From positions 1-64,000 of the forward strand of contig DAIMYQ010000005.1 of NCBI GenBank assembly GCA_036734385.1: 64,000 nt of DNA, written 5' to 3'. Position 1 is the first letter of the stretch. Every line of letters starts with the position of its first letter. Below, piece after piece: positions 54,867 to 63,717 of the stretch. The position numbers and the translations under genes are program-made. The notes beneath the pieces were generated by a model. That model searched no databases. It was not told where the DNA came from and was given only the letters and a program-made list of their open reading frames with translations. Source of the DNA: JAAYPI01 sp036734385. Its GTDB lineage: Bacteria > Bacteroidota > Bacteroidia > Bacteroidales > Paludibacteraceae.

Positions 54867-56255
54867 ATGACTTTAATCAAATCTATTTCAGGTATTAGAG
54901 GAACTATTGGAGGAAAATCCGGAGAAGGATTAAGTCCCCTTGATATTGTTAAATTCACAGCAGCTTATGCCACATGGATATCTAAAAACAATAGTTTACA
55001 TACAAATAAGATAGTGGTCGGAAGAGATGCTCGCATTTCCGGCGAAATGGTAAATAACATCGTAACAGGCACTCTTATGGGTATGGGAATTGATGTTGTA
55101 AACATTGGACTTGCCTCTACTCCCACTACAGAAATTGCTGTAACAATGGAAAAAGCTATTGGAGGAATTATTCTCACAGCAAGTCACAATCCAATACAAT
55201 GGAATGCATTGAAACTTCTCAATGAAAATGGAGAATTCTTAGATGATAAAGCAGGAAAAGAAGTATTAGCTCTAGCCGCATCAGAAAATTTTTCATTTGC
55301 AGAAGTTCTTTCCTTAGGAAAAGTATTTAGCAACGATACTTACAACAAAAAACATATAGAAAATGTACTTGCCCTTAAATTGGTAGATATACAAGCTATC
55401 AAAAAGGCTGATTTTAGCGTTGCTATTGACTGCGTAAATTCTGTCGGTGGAATTATTCTTCCACAACTGTTGCAAGCATTAGGAATAAAAAAAATAACAA
55501 AATTGAATTGCGACGCTAATGGACATTTTTCTCATAATCCGGAACCAATTCCTGAAAACCTAACCGAAATAGCTAATGTTATAAAGAATGAAAAAGTTGA
55601 TGTGGGTTTTGTAGTAGATCCTGACGTCGATAGATTGGCTATTATTTGTGAAAATGGAGAAATGTTTGGTGAAGAATATACATTAGTTTCTGTAGCTGAT
55701 TACATTTTGGAAAACACTCCCGGCAATTCAGTTTCCAACCTTAGCTCAACCCGTGCTCTACGTGATATTACTCAAAAGCATGGAGGTTCTTACACTGCTG
55801 CTGCCGTAGGAGAAGTCAATGTGGTAACTAAAATGAAAGAAACAAATGCCATTATAGGCGGCGAAGGTAATGGTGGCGTTATTTACCCTGAAAGTCATTA
55901 TGGAAGGGATGCTTTGGTCGGCATTGCTTTATTTTTAAGTCATTTGGCTCACAAAAAATTGAAAGTTACGGCACTTCGAGCAACTTATCCTCCATACTTT
56001 ATTTCAAAACAAAAAGTACAACTTACACCAAAAATAGATGTAGACGCTATTCTTCTCAAAGTGAAAGAAAAATTTACCAACTACCCTATTACCGATATAG
56101 ATGGTGTAAAGATAGACTTCCCTGAAAAATGGGTTCATTTACGTAAATCAAACACAGAACCTATCATACGCATTTATGCAGAAGCACAAACAATGGGGGA
56201 AGCAGAAACTTTGGGAGCAGAAATAATTGCCATTATTCAAGAATTAGCAAAATAA
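54867..56255 (+). CDS. glmM: phosphoglucosamine mutase family protein
   Basis: This 462-residue alpha-D-phosphohexomutase converts glucosamine-6-P to glucosamine-1-P for UDP-GlcNAc synthesis. The phosphoserine is S106 in TASHNPIQWNALK, the Mg site is DPDVDRLAI, the sugar loop is GGEGNGGVIYPE, and the phosphate-binding site is RKSNTEPIIRIYAEA. The alternatives phosphomannomutase and phosphoglucomutase cannot be excluded from sequence alone, but GlmM is the usual assignment in Bacteroidales. Confidence 0.9.
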   Translation: MTLIKSISGIRGTIGGKSGEGLSPLDIVKFTAAYATWISKNNSLHTNKIVVGRDARISGEMVNNIVTGTLMGMGIDVVNIGLASTPTTEIAVTMEKAIGGIILTASHNPIQWNALKLLNENGEFLDDKAGKEVLALAASENFSFAEVLSLGKVFSNDTYNKKHIENVLALKLVDIQAIKKADFSVAIDCVNSVGGIILPQLLQALGIKKITKLNCDANGHFSHNPEPIPENLTEIANVIKNEKVDVGFVVDPDVDRLAIICENGEMFGEEYTLVSVADYILENTPGNSVSNLSSTRALRDITQKHGGSYTAAAVGEVNVVTKMKETNAIIGGEGNGGVIYPESHYGRDALVGIALFLSHLAHKKLKVTALRATYPPYFISKQKVQLTPKIDVDAILLKVKEKFTNYPITDIDGVKIDFPEKWVHLRKSNTEPIIRIYAEAQTMGEAETLGAEIIAIIQELAK

Positions 56256-56270
56256 AGAATCAAATATTTT

Positions 56271-56314
56271 CAAATAAGAAAGGCAACCTTTATAAAGGTT
56301 GCCTTTCTTATTTG
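56271..56314. terminator. 20-bp inverted repeat, bidirectional terminator
   Basis: The arms at 56271-56290 and 56295-56314 are perfectly complementary around a TATA loop, between the convergent glmM and fba genes. Confidence 0.85.
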
Positions 56315-56329
56315 AATAACAAGTATTAA

Positions 56330-57325
56330 TTATGCCTTTCCAGCACTACCCAACACTTTTTCTACTTTGTGTGTATATAATTTTTTCAATTCTTCACGAG
56401 CCGGTCCAAGATATTGACGAGGGTCAAATTTATCAGGACTGTCATTGAAAAATTTACGTACAGCAGCAGTCATTGCTAAACGTCCATCTGAGTCAATATT
56501 AATTTTACAAACTGCAGAAGCAGCAGCTCTACGCAATTGATCTTCAGGAATACCAATGGTATCTTTCAATTTACCACCGTTTTCATTGATAGTTTTAACA
56601 TATTCTTGTGGAACTGAAGAAGATCCGTGAAGAACAATAGGAAATCCAGGTATTTTCTTTTCTATTTCTTCCAAAATATCAAAACGCAATGGAGGAGGAA
56701 CAAGAGTTCCATTTTCATCGCGAGTACATTGAGCAGGAGTAAATTTGTTCGCTCCATGAGAAGTTCCTATTGAAATAGCCAAAGAATCAACGCCAGTACG
56801 AGAGACGAAATCAATTACTTCCGCAGGATGAGTATAATGACTGACTTCCGCAGCGACATCATCTTCAACACCTGCTAAAACGCCTAATTCACCTTCTACA
56901 GATACACCATATTTGTGAGCATATTCAACAACTTGCTTGGTTAATGCAATATTATCTTCGTAAGAATGATGAGAACCATCAATCATGACTGATGAAAATC
57001 CCATATCTACACAACTTTTGCAAAGTTCAAAAGTATCACCGTGATCAAGATGTAAACAAATTTGAGGTTGTTCCCAACCCAATTCTTTTGCATATTCAAC
57101 AGCTCCTTGAGCCATATAACGCAACAATGTTTGGTTAGCATATTTACGAGCACCACTGGACACTTGTAAAATAACCGGAGATTTTGTTTCAGCACACGCA
57201 GCTACAATAGCTTGCATTTGCTCCATGTTGTTAAAATTGAAAGCAGGTATTGCATAACCTCCTTTGATAGCTTTTTTGAACATCTCTGTGGTGTTCACTA
57301 AACCAAGTTCTTTGTAAGAAACCAT
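56330..57325 (-). CDS. fba: class II fructose-bisphosphate aldolase
   Basis: This 331-residue zinc aldolase of glycolysis/gluconeogenesis has the zinc-binding histidines in CLHLDHGDTFELC and VLHGSSSVP, and the VMIDGSHHSYEDNI substrate region. The start MVSYKELGLVNTTEMF at 57325 is the family N-terminus; the longer frame from 57379 covers the promoter region. Length fits the type B (FbaA-like shorter) subgroup. Confidence 0.96.
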   Translation of the reverse strand: MVSYKELGLVNTTEMFKKAIKGGYAIPAFNFNNMEQMQAIVAACAETKSPVILQVSSGARKYANQTLLRYMAQGAVEYAKELGWEQPQICLHLDHGDTFELCKSCVDMGFSSVMIDGSHHSYEDNIALTKQVVEYAHKYGVSVEGELGVLAGVEDDVAAEVSHYTHPAEVIDFVSRTGVDSLAISIGTSHGANKFTPAQCTRDENGTLVPPPLRFDILEEIEKKIPGFPIVLHGSSSVPQEYVKTINENGGKLKDTIGIPEDQLRRAAASAVCKINIDSDGRLAMTAAVRKFFNDSPDKFDPRQYLGPAREELKKLYTHKVEKVLGSAGKA

Positions 57326-57378
57326 GTTGTTATTTATTTTATTGATTAATAGATTTGTTATTTTTCTAAAGAGCAGCA

Positions 57379-57386
57379 CAAAAATA
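57379..57386 (-). promoter_or_regulatory. -7 element of the fba promoter
   Basis: TATTTTTG on the minus strand matches TAnnTTTG, 53 nt before the fba ATG. Confidence 0.45.
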
Positions 57387-57434
57387 ATAATTTTTTCTCT
57401 AAAAAGCTTGAGATTTGTAGAAAAATATCCGTCT

Positions 57435-57468
57435 TTTTACTTCAAAAACAATAATTTTTGAAGTAAAA
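57435..57468. repeat. 14-bp perfect inverted repeat between radA and fba
   Basis: TTTTACTTCAAAAA and TTTTTGAAGTAAAA flank a 6-nt loop, 5 nt after the radA stop. No long T-tract follows on the minus strand, so it may be a weak terminator or a protein-binding palindrome of the fba promoter. Confidence 0.6.
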
Positions 57469-57472
57469 TCAC

Positions 57473-58858
57473 TTATGCTTTTTTAACTTTCGATGAAAAA
57501 AGAACTTTAAAAGCATCTTCCACCTTTTTCACAGAAATAATTTCAATGTCTTTATTTTTGATATTTACCCCTTTCAAATTAAAACCGGGTACCACTATCT
57601 TCTTAAAACCCAACCTCTCCGCTTCACCAATACGTTGTTCAATCCTATTCACAGGACGTATTTCTCCAGAAAGACCAACTTCACCCGTCAAGGACAAATT
57701 TTTATCAATAGCAAAATCCAAACTTGAGGATAAAACAGCACTAATAACTGCCAAATCGATAGCAGGGTCTTTCACTTTAAGCCCACCTGCAATATTCAAA
57801 AAAACATCTTTCTGTGCAATTTTAAATCCGGCTCTTTTTTCCAAAACAGCCAATAGCATATTCATTCTTCGCACATCAAAGCCCGTTGCAGAGCGTTGTG
57901 GAGTACCATAGGCAGCCGTACTAGTTAAAGCCTGAACTTCTATCAAAAACGGTCTTATACCCTCAATAGCAGACGCAATGGCAACTCCACTTAAACCTTC
58001 ATGATTTTGCGAAAGCAATAATTCGGATGGATTACTAACTTCACGTAAACCATTTTGACGCATTTCAAATATTCCCAATTCAGAAGTACTTCCAAAACGA
58101 TTCTTAATAGAACGCAAAATTCGATACATATAATGCTGATCACCTTCAAATTGCAACACCGTATCAACAATATGTTCCAAAATTTTCGGACCTGCTATCA
58201 TTCCATCCTTCGTAATATGACCGACAATAAACACGGGAGTGACAGATTCTTTTGCAAACTTCAAAATAGAAGCGGCACATTCTCTTACTTGAGTAATACT
58301 ACCTGGAGAAGACTCTACCGATTCACTAAATATGGTTTGTATAGAATCTATGATAAGTAAATCAGGCTTAATGTTTTGTATGTGCACATAAATTTGTTCA
58401 AGTGACGTTTCACTAACAATGTAACACTCCGTTTGCTTATCAGAGATGCGTTCTGCACGCAATTTGAGCTGTCTGGCACTTTCCTCCCCCGACACATACA
58501 AAACACGTAAATTAGGCAAATTAAGAGCTACTTGCAACACTAAAGTTGACTTTCCAATTCCCGGTTCACCTCCTATAAGAACTAATGATCCTGGTACCAA
58601 CCCTCCACCTAACACCCGATTGAGCTCTTCATTTTTCATATCGATGCGTTCTTCATTTACGCCTTCAATATCACGCAACAGCATCGGCTTTTGTTTAGTA
58701 ATTTCCATGCCAAATGGAAGTTGTTTAGAAGATGTATCTTTGCGTTCAACTTCTTCAACACAAGTGTTCCATTCTCCACAGGAAGAACATCTTCCAAACC
58801 ACTTTGGAGAATCATTACCACAATTTCGACAGACGTATACAGTCTTTACTTTTGCCAT
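57473..58858 (-). CDS. radA: DNA repair protein RadA
   Basis: This 461-residue RecA-like helicase promotes branch migration in recombination. It has an N-terminal zinc finger with cysteines 10, 13, 24 and 27, Walker A GGEPGIGKST at 96-105, the RadA-specific SIKNRFGSTSELGIFEM, and a C-terminal Lon-protease-like P domain with LSLTGEVGLSGEIRPV. The length is typical. Confidence 0.97.
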   Translation of the reverse strand: MAKVKTVYVCRNCGNDSPKWFGRCSSCGEWNTCVEEVERKDTSSKQLPFGMEITKQKPMLLRDIEGVNEERIDMKNEELNRVLGGGLVPGSLVLIGGEPGIGKSTLVLQVALNLPNLRVLYVSGEESARQLKLRAERISDKQTECYIVSETSLEQIYVHIQNIKPDLLIIDSIQTIFSESVESSPGSITQVRECAASILKFAKESVTPVFIVGHITKDGMIAGPKILEHIVDTVLQFEGDQHYMYRILRSIKNRFGSTSELGIFEMRQNGLREVSNPSELLLSQNHEGLSGVAIASAIEGIRPFLIEVQALTSTAAYGTPQRSATGFDVRRMNMLLAVLEKRAGFKIAQKDVFLNIAGGLKVKDPAIDLAVISAVLSSSLDFAIDKNLSLTGEVGLSGEIRPVNRIEQRIGEAERLGFKKIVVPGFNLKGVNIKNKDIEIISVKKVEDAFKVLFSSKVKKA

Positions 58859-58913
58859 TACTTTCTGGGTGCTAAAATTCGTGCTAAATTCGGAAATTAG
58901 AGATTAAAAACAA

Positions 58914-58946
58914 AATAAAAAACCACCTTTTCTTAAAAGTGGTTTT
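58914..58946 (-). terminator. terminator after panD
   Basis: On the minus strand, AAAACCACTTTT pairs with AAAAGGTGGTTTT (one bulged base) and a T-rich tail follows. Confidence 0.82.
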
Positions 58947-58953
58947 TATTCCT

Positions 58954-59304
58954 TTATACTAATTTATTTGTTTGAGTATCCGGATGAACAACCTTGGGTT
59001 TAAACTGTTTTGCCTCTTCAAAGTCCATATAAGCATACGCCATAATAATCACGGTGTCACCAGGTTGTACCTTACGTGCCGCAGCACCATTTAAACAAAT
59101 CGTACCAGTTCCTCTTTTGCCTTTTATAACATAAGTTTGCAATCGTTCTCCATTATTATTATCAACAATATGAACCTTTTCAAATTCAATGAGATTAGCA
59201 GCGTCCATTAAATCTTCATCTATAGTAATACTTCCAATGTAATTTAAATTGGCTTCTGTTACCGTAACCCTGTGAATTTTTGATTTTAATACCTGTATAA
59301 ACAT
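58954..59304 (-). CDS. panD: aspartate 1-decarboxylase
   Basis: This 116-residue pyruvoyl enzyme makes beta-alanine for pantothenate. The self-processing site is the Gly24-Ser25 bond in YIGSITID, and the conserved NGAAARKVQPGD is present. Its ATG lies 1 nt after the panC stop codon, so panC and panD are coupled in one unit. Confidence 0.95.
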   Translation of the reverse strand: MFIQVLKSKIHRVTVTEANLNYIGSITIDEDLMDAANLIEFEKVHIVDNNNGERLQTYVIKGKRGTGTICLNGAAARKVQPGDTVIIMAYAYMDFEEAKQFKPKVVHPDTQTNKLV

Positions 59305-59305
59305 C

Positions 59306-59989
59306 TTACTTTTTATATTGTATNNNNNNNNNNNNNNNNNNNNNNNNNNNNNNNNNNNNNNNNNNNNNNNNNNNNNNNNNNNNNNNNNNNNNNNNNNNNN
59401 NNNNNNNNNNNNNNNNNNNNNNNAACAAGGCATTACGACTACTCATAGCCAAACCGCTTTTTTCTCTTATTATCGGGCATGACTGAATTTTTACCTTAAG
59501 TCCAAGCTGTTTAACCATTGCCCTAATGATTGCCAATTGCTGAAAATCTTTTTCACCAAAATAAGCAACATTCGGTTTAACAATTGCAAAAAGTTTACTT
59601 ACAATTTGAGCTACTCCATTAAAATGTCCAGGACGGAATTTACCCTCCATAACTGTTTCCAAAGAACCAAAACCGAACTTTCGTTCATCAGGAATCGGAT
59701 ATATTTCTTCAACAGAAGGTGCAAAAATAATAGAACAATTTACAGTTTGAAGCAATTCTGCATCTTTCTCCAAATTACGCGGATATTTTTCCAAATCAGT
59801 TTTGTCATTAAACTGTGTTGGATTAACAAATATACTTACAACACAAATATCATTTTCTTGCACACATTTTTTCACTAACGATAAATGTCCTTGATGTAAA
59901 GCTCCCATTGTGGGAACAAGACCTACTCTGGCATTGTCATATCGGGCAATTTCATCCTGTAATTCGTCTATTTTTTTAACTATTTTCAT
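59306..59989 (-). CDS. panC: pantothenate synthetase, interrupted by gap
   Basis: This enzyme joins pantoate and beta-alanine using ATP. PTMGALHQGHLSLV, NPTQF and FGEKDFQQL are visible in the 188 residues before the gap; MSSRNAL is the last readable segment. After the gap only IQYKK and the stop remain. The family is about 280 residues, whereas the drawn length gives 227, so the true gap is nearer 250 nt than 100. The start at 59989 (MKIVKKIDELQDEI) is the normal N-terminus. Confidence 0.93.
   Translation of the reverse strand: MKIVKKIDELQDEIARYDNARVGLVPTMGALHQGHLSLVKKCVQENDICVVSIFVNPTQFNDKTDLEKYPRNLEKDAELLQTVNCSIIFAPSVEEIYPIPDERKFGFGSLETVMEGKFRPGHFNGVAQIVSKLFAIVKPNVAYFGEKDFQQLAIIRAMVKQLGLKVKIQSCPIIREKSGLAMSSRNALXXXXXXXXXXXXXXXXXXXXXXXXXXXXXXXXXXIQYKK
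59324..59423. other. assembly gap (100 N)
   Basis: This placeholder lies inside panC. By comparison with the family length about 150 nt more are missing than the run suggests. Confidence 0.95.
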
Positions 59990-60290
59990 CTCTTCGTGTT
60001 TTAGCGTTGCAAAAAAACAAATAAAAATCGAAAAGAAAAAGAAAAAGGAGTACCAAGTTCCCAAAATACCGTTTTAAAGAAAAATATTCGGAAAGATAAA
60101 AAAAGATTGACAAAGTTTAATTAAAATATCCAGCAACTACTTTTCATTTTTAATAACCCTTTAAAACATTACAATTCTTTTTTTACTATCCAAAAGCATA
60201 ATTCCTCCGTTTTTTTTGTTTATTAACAGTTTTTTTTCTATATCTTTGCATATAGAATTGTTTTTTTATTTTTCTCTAATATTTTTTTGA
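59990..60290. other. divergent intergenic region between panC and the glycogen-synthase-like gene
   Basis: It holds a promoter for the downstream plus-strand gene: TTTG at 60215-60218, a 22-nt spacer and TATCTTTG at 60241-60248. Apart from that it is A/T-rich, with no reading frame supported beyond the start of panC. Confidence 0.55.
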
Positions 60291-61103
60291 ATGGAAATAG
60301 TCAAGGTTTTATACGTGACACAGGAAATTTGTCCCTACCTCCCAGAATCTGAAATAGCTGATTTATGCAGAAAATTGCCTCAAGCTATACAAGAACAAGG
60401 CAAAGAAATAAGGACTTTTATGCCTCGCTTCGGTTGTATAAACGAACGTAGAAACCAACTGCATGAAGTTATTCGATTATCTGGCATGAACCTTATTATA
60501 GACGATACAGATCATCAACTTATCATTAAGGTTGCCTCCATTCAAGCAGCTCGCATGCAGGTGTATTTTATTGATAATGAAGATTATTTCCAGAGAAAAA
60601 CTACTTTATGCGACGAAAACGGAGAAGAATATCCGGATAATGATGACAGGTCAATTTTTTTTACCAGGGGGGTCATTGAAACAGTTAAAAAACTACGCTG
60701 GACTCCTGACATCATACACTGCCATGGTTGGATGACAGCATTAATGCCTCTTTATATCAAAAAAGCATACAACGAAGATCCTTTCTTTGCCAACTCAAAA
60801 GTAATTTATTCTTTGTATGATAATGATTACAAGGTACCTTTCGATAGTGATTTTTCTGAGAAAGTTCTTATAGAAGGCATTAAAAAAAATGATTTAACTT
60901 CAATTGCCAACGATGGAAGTTTCAATTCTCTTTCAAAATTAGCAATCGATTTTTCAGATGGTATTATACAAGGAAGTGAAAAAACAAATACTGAATTGAT
61001 AGAATATGCTAAAAAATCGAAAAAGATGTTCCTTCCCTACCAAACTCCAGAAAATTATGTAAATTCGTACGATAAATTTTACGATGAAATTTTGGGTTTA
61101 TGA
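60291..61103 (+). CDS. short glycogen/starch-synthase-like protein (GT5 N-domain only)
   Basis: This 270-residue protein matches only the N-terminal Rossmann domain of GT5 glycogen synthases; full GlgA is about 480 residues and has a second, GT1 domain. The KxGGL ADP-glucose motif that should follow the first strand is replaced (YLPESEIADL at 16-25). The later HxHDW motif reads HCHGW at 143-147. A catalytic role as a glycogen synthase is therefore doubtful. It ends naturally, without a downstream fragment of the second domain. Neighbours are panC and a DUF4270 lipoprotein. Confidence 0.8.
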   Translation: MEIVKVLYVTQEICPYLPESEIADLCRKLPQAIQEQGKEIRTFMPRFGCINERRNQLHEVIRLSGMNLIIDDTDHQLIIKVASIQAARMQVYFIDNEDYFQRKTTLCDENGEEYPDNDDRSIFFTRGVIETVKKLRWTPDIIHCHGWMTALMPLYIKKAYNEDPFFANSKVIYSLYDNDYKVPFDSDFSEKVLIEGIKKNDLTSIANDGSFNSLSKLAIDFSDGIIQGSEKTNTELIEYAKKSKKMFLPYQTPENYVNSYDKFYDEILGL

Positions 61104-61204
61104 GACCTTTCCAAATGAAACTAAACATGGTAATCTTTGAACTTTTTGATTTCAAAATTATTATTCTTCGAGGTGTCACCATGTTATCTTAATTTACTGA
61201 ACAC

Positions 61205-62572
61205 ATGAAATTAAAGATTTTGCCTCTTATTGTGGTTGTTTGTTGTATTCTTTCCTCTTGTGAAGATCCTGCAAATGATTTAGAAATGCTAGTTCAACCG
61301 TCTAAGGACAAAGTAGCAGTTACCATAGACTCTTTTCTTGTCCATACTTCTACTTTATTTGTAGATTCCACGTATGCTAGGAGTACCAAATTCATTTTAG
61401 GAACATATACAGATCCAGTATTTGGAACAGTAAAAGGAGACTTTATGTCTCAATTTAAATATGTAAAAAATTACGCCTTTCCTACTCCCAATGACTCCAC
61501 GGCTAAAGATATTGCAGCAGATTCTCTTTTTGTAGTGTTGTATTACAAGAATTTTATGGGAGATTCTCTTTCTACACAAGAAGTAACCATTTATAAATTA
61601 AATGAACTTTTTGACTTCGAAAAAAATTATTATTCGAATATTGATGTTTCGAAATTTTGTGATAAACAAACTATACTTGGAAGCAAAGTATATACAGCAG
61701 CAGACCAAACAATTCCTGATTCAATCAGATATGATAGCGATTATGTTCCTCGAGTAAAAGTATTATTATCAAATGAACTGCGAGATGAGTTCTTCAGCAG
61801 ACAAGATATTTATACTAGTCAGAGCAGCTTTGTTAACTTTTTCAAGGGCATATATGCTACCAACCAATATGGAAATGGTACAGTGTTGTTGATAGATTCG
61901 GCAAACATAGAATTAGCCTACCATTATACTGATACTGTAACTTATGATAATGATTCAACAATACGAAAAACTGTGATTTATCCTTCTAACAAAGAAGTAA
62001 CAGGAGTAAATTGCATTTCTCACCCCAATAATCTCCGCACAGAAATAAGCTTAAATGATAGCGTAGAATACGTCAGTTCTCCTGCAGGTCTTTTCCCTAA
62101 AATCACGATACCATTCGACAGAATATTGTCCAAAATGAGCAAAGAACAACTGCTAAATATAAACAACGCTCAATTAATCGTGGAAGAAGCTATCTTTGAT
62201 GATTATAAAGGAGAATACGAAGCTCCTAGTTATCTGTTATTACTACGCGAAAAAGACGTAAACAAATTCTTTGCACAAAGTTTGTATCCAGCAACATCCA
62301 TCGGGATTTATTCTTTTCTAGGAACCTACGATAGTGATGAGAATAAATACAGCTTTGCATCAATGGCCAATTATCTACAATCAGTTTTACAAAAAGATGA
62401 AACAACAATAGGTGAATTAAATGACTTTGTACTTGTTCCGGTCAAAGTTTCTACTGACTCAAATAGCAATACAACTATTAAACCGTTATTTAGCCCAAAA
62501 GGAGTTAGGCTACGAAGTGGTAAAAACACAAAATCAAGTATGCGTTTGGAGATAACCTCCAGTAAGTTTTAA
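61205..62572 (+). CDS. DUF4270 lipoprotein
   Basis: This 455-residue lipoprotein has the lipobox LSSC at Cys19, followed by the acidic EDPANDLEM, which resembles a Bacteroidota surface-lipoprotein export signal. The body is beta-rich with the DUF4270 pattern, including SKFILGTYTDPVFGTVKG. Function is unknown. It follows the glycogen-synthase-like gene by 101 nt and is closed by a shared terminator. Confidence 0.82.
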   Translation: MKLKILPLIVVVCCILSSCEDPANDLEMLVQPSKDKVAVTIDSFLVHTSTLFVDSTYARSTKFILGTYTDPVFGTVKGDFMSQFKYVKNYAFPTPNDSTAKDIAADSLFVVLYYKNFMGDSLSTQEVTIYKLNELFDFEKNYYSNIDVSKFCDKQTILGSKVYTAADQTIPDSIRYDSDYVPRVKVLLSNELRDEFFSRQDIYTSQSSFVNFFKGIYATNQYGNGTVLLIDSANIELAYHYTDTVTYDNDSTIRKTVIYPSNKEVTGVNCISHPNNLRTEISLNDSVEYVSSPAGLFPKITIPFDRILSKMSKEQLLNINNAQLIVEEAIFDDYKGEYEAPSYLLLLREKDVNKFFAQSLYPATSIGIYSFLGTYDSDENKYSFASMANYLQSVLQKDETTIGELNDFVLVPVKVSTDSNSNTTIKPLFSPKGVRLRSGKNTKSSMRLEITSSKF

Positions 62573-62603
62573 CTCACACAGAATTCATGTTTTATAGCAC
62601 AAA

Positions 62604-62633
62604 AAAAGCGGAAACTTTTACATTTCCGCTTTT
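62604..62633. terminator. bidirectional terminator
   Basis: An 11-bp perfect stem (AAAAGCGGAAA with TTTCCGCTTTT) has an 8-nt loop between convergent genes. A/T tracts flank it. Confidence 0.85.
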
Positions 62634-62638
62634 CTATG

Positions 62639-62881
62639 TTAAGCCAATTCTTTGAGAGCCATATCCAATATAGTTGTATCATCCAACACTACAGTACCTC
62701 CATCAGGCCCCGGTTCAATGTGAAGACCACAAGAACTGCCTTGCTTAAAGTTATGACCACCAAAATAATTCCGTACTGTTTCCTCCGAAACATTTAATTT
62801 TTGTGCAATTTTAGAAATACTTCCATGAGGTAAGTTATCTTTGATCTTACGCAACTCATTGAACGTCATCATCTTTTCCAT
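62639..62881 (-). CDS. small helix-turn-helix DNA-binding protein
   Basis: This 80-residue protein has an HTH segment (ISKIAQKLNVSEETVRNYFGG, about 22-42) followed by a short glycine-rich, acidic tail with IEPGPDGGTVVLDDTTILDMAL. It resembles a small DNA-binding family conserved in Bacteroidales. It has a strong shared terminator and no operon partner. Targets unknown. Confidence 0.78.
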   Translation of the reverse strand: MEKMMTFNELRKIKDNLPHGSISKIAQKLNVSEETVRNYFGGHNFKQGSSCGLHIEPGPDGGTVVLDDTTILDMALKELA

Positions 62882-62979
62882 AATTTCACCATATTAAGTT
62901 AATAACTAGAGTATATTTTAGAGAAACTTGCCATAAATGTAAGTTATTTTCTATATATATTCAAGAAAAAACGTTTTTT

Positions 62980-63708
62980 TTAAAAAACCATTCGAAAATT
63001 ATAGGAAGCCGTAAAAATAAAAAAGAATGTTAAGAATAAAAAGAATACAATAGACATGACATCGTGTCGAGGAAAAGCTATAAAATACTTACTATTTTTT
63101 TTCTGTCTATTATAAACGTACTGAGGCATCTTCTTCTTTAAAAAAAGGTAAAACATATACAATGCATATCCCAAAAGTCCGCCTAAGATTGCACCAAAAA
63201 ACACATCCAAAAAGAAGTGTACTCCCAAATAAATTCGAGTATAACTAACAAATATAGCCCACAAAGAGACCAACGTAGAATACGTTGATGACCGAAACAA
63301 TAACATGGTAAACACGGCAAACGCAAAAGAATTAGCGGCATGCGATGAGACAAAGCCATAGTTTCCTCCCTTGTAATCATTAACAGTTTCGACAAGATAA
63401 CTAATTGAAGGATCATGAGTCGGTCTAAAACGCTCAAAAAGAGGTTTAAAAAAAGAAGATGCAATTTGGTCTGAAAAAACAATTGCCAAAACCAATGACA
63501 TTACAATTAAAAAAGACTCTCGTTTTTTGTTTTTAACAATAATATAAAACACTGAAAGGAAAAAAGGAACCCAAACAATTGTTGTAGTTGATAACCACAT
63601 GAATGCATCCAAAAATGGGGCATGAACGTTATTCAGTTGTAGCGTTAAATTCTTATCCCATTGAACTACGTTTTCGAGAACATTATTTCCAATCTGTATA
63701 TAATCCAT
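62980..63708 (-). CDS. PAP2 family membrane phosphatase
   Basis: This 242-residue protein has five to six helices and the three phosphatase motifs: KPLFERFRP, VSSHAANSFA (the PSGH-type motif, with SSHA) and RIYLGVHFFLDV. It is likely a lipid phosphatase such as an undecaprenyl-pyrophosphate or lipid A phosphatase. It begins 9 nt after the batE stop, on the same strand. Confidence 0.9.
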   Translation of the reverse strand: MDYIQIGNNVLENVVQWDKNLTLQLNNVHAPFLDAFMWLSTTTIVWVPFFLSVFYIIVKNKKRESFLIVMSLVLAIVFSDQIASSFFKPLFERFRPTHDPSISYLVETVNDYKGGNYGFVSSHAANSFAFAVFTMLLFRSSTYSTLVSLWAIFVSYTRIYLGVHFFLDVFFGAILGGLLGYALYMFYLFLKKKMPQYVYNRQKKNSKYFIAFPRHDVMSIVFFLFLTFFFIFTASYNFRMVF

Positions 63709-63717
63709 TCTTTTATT

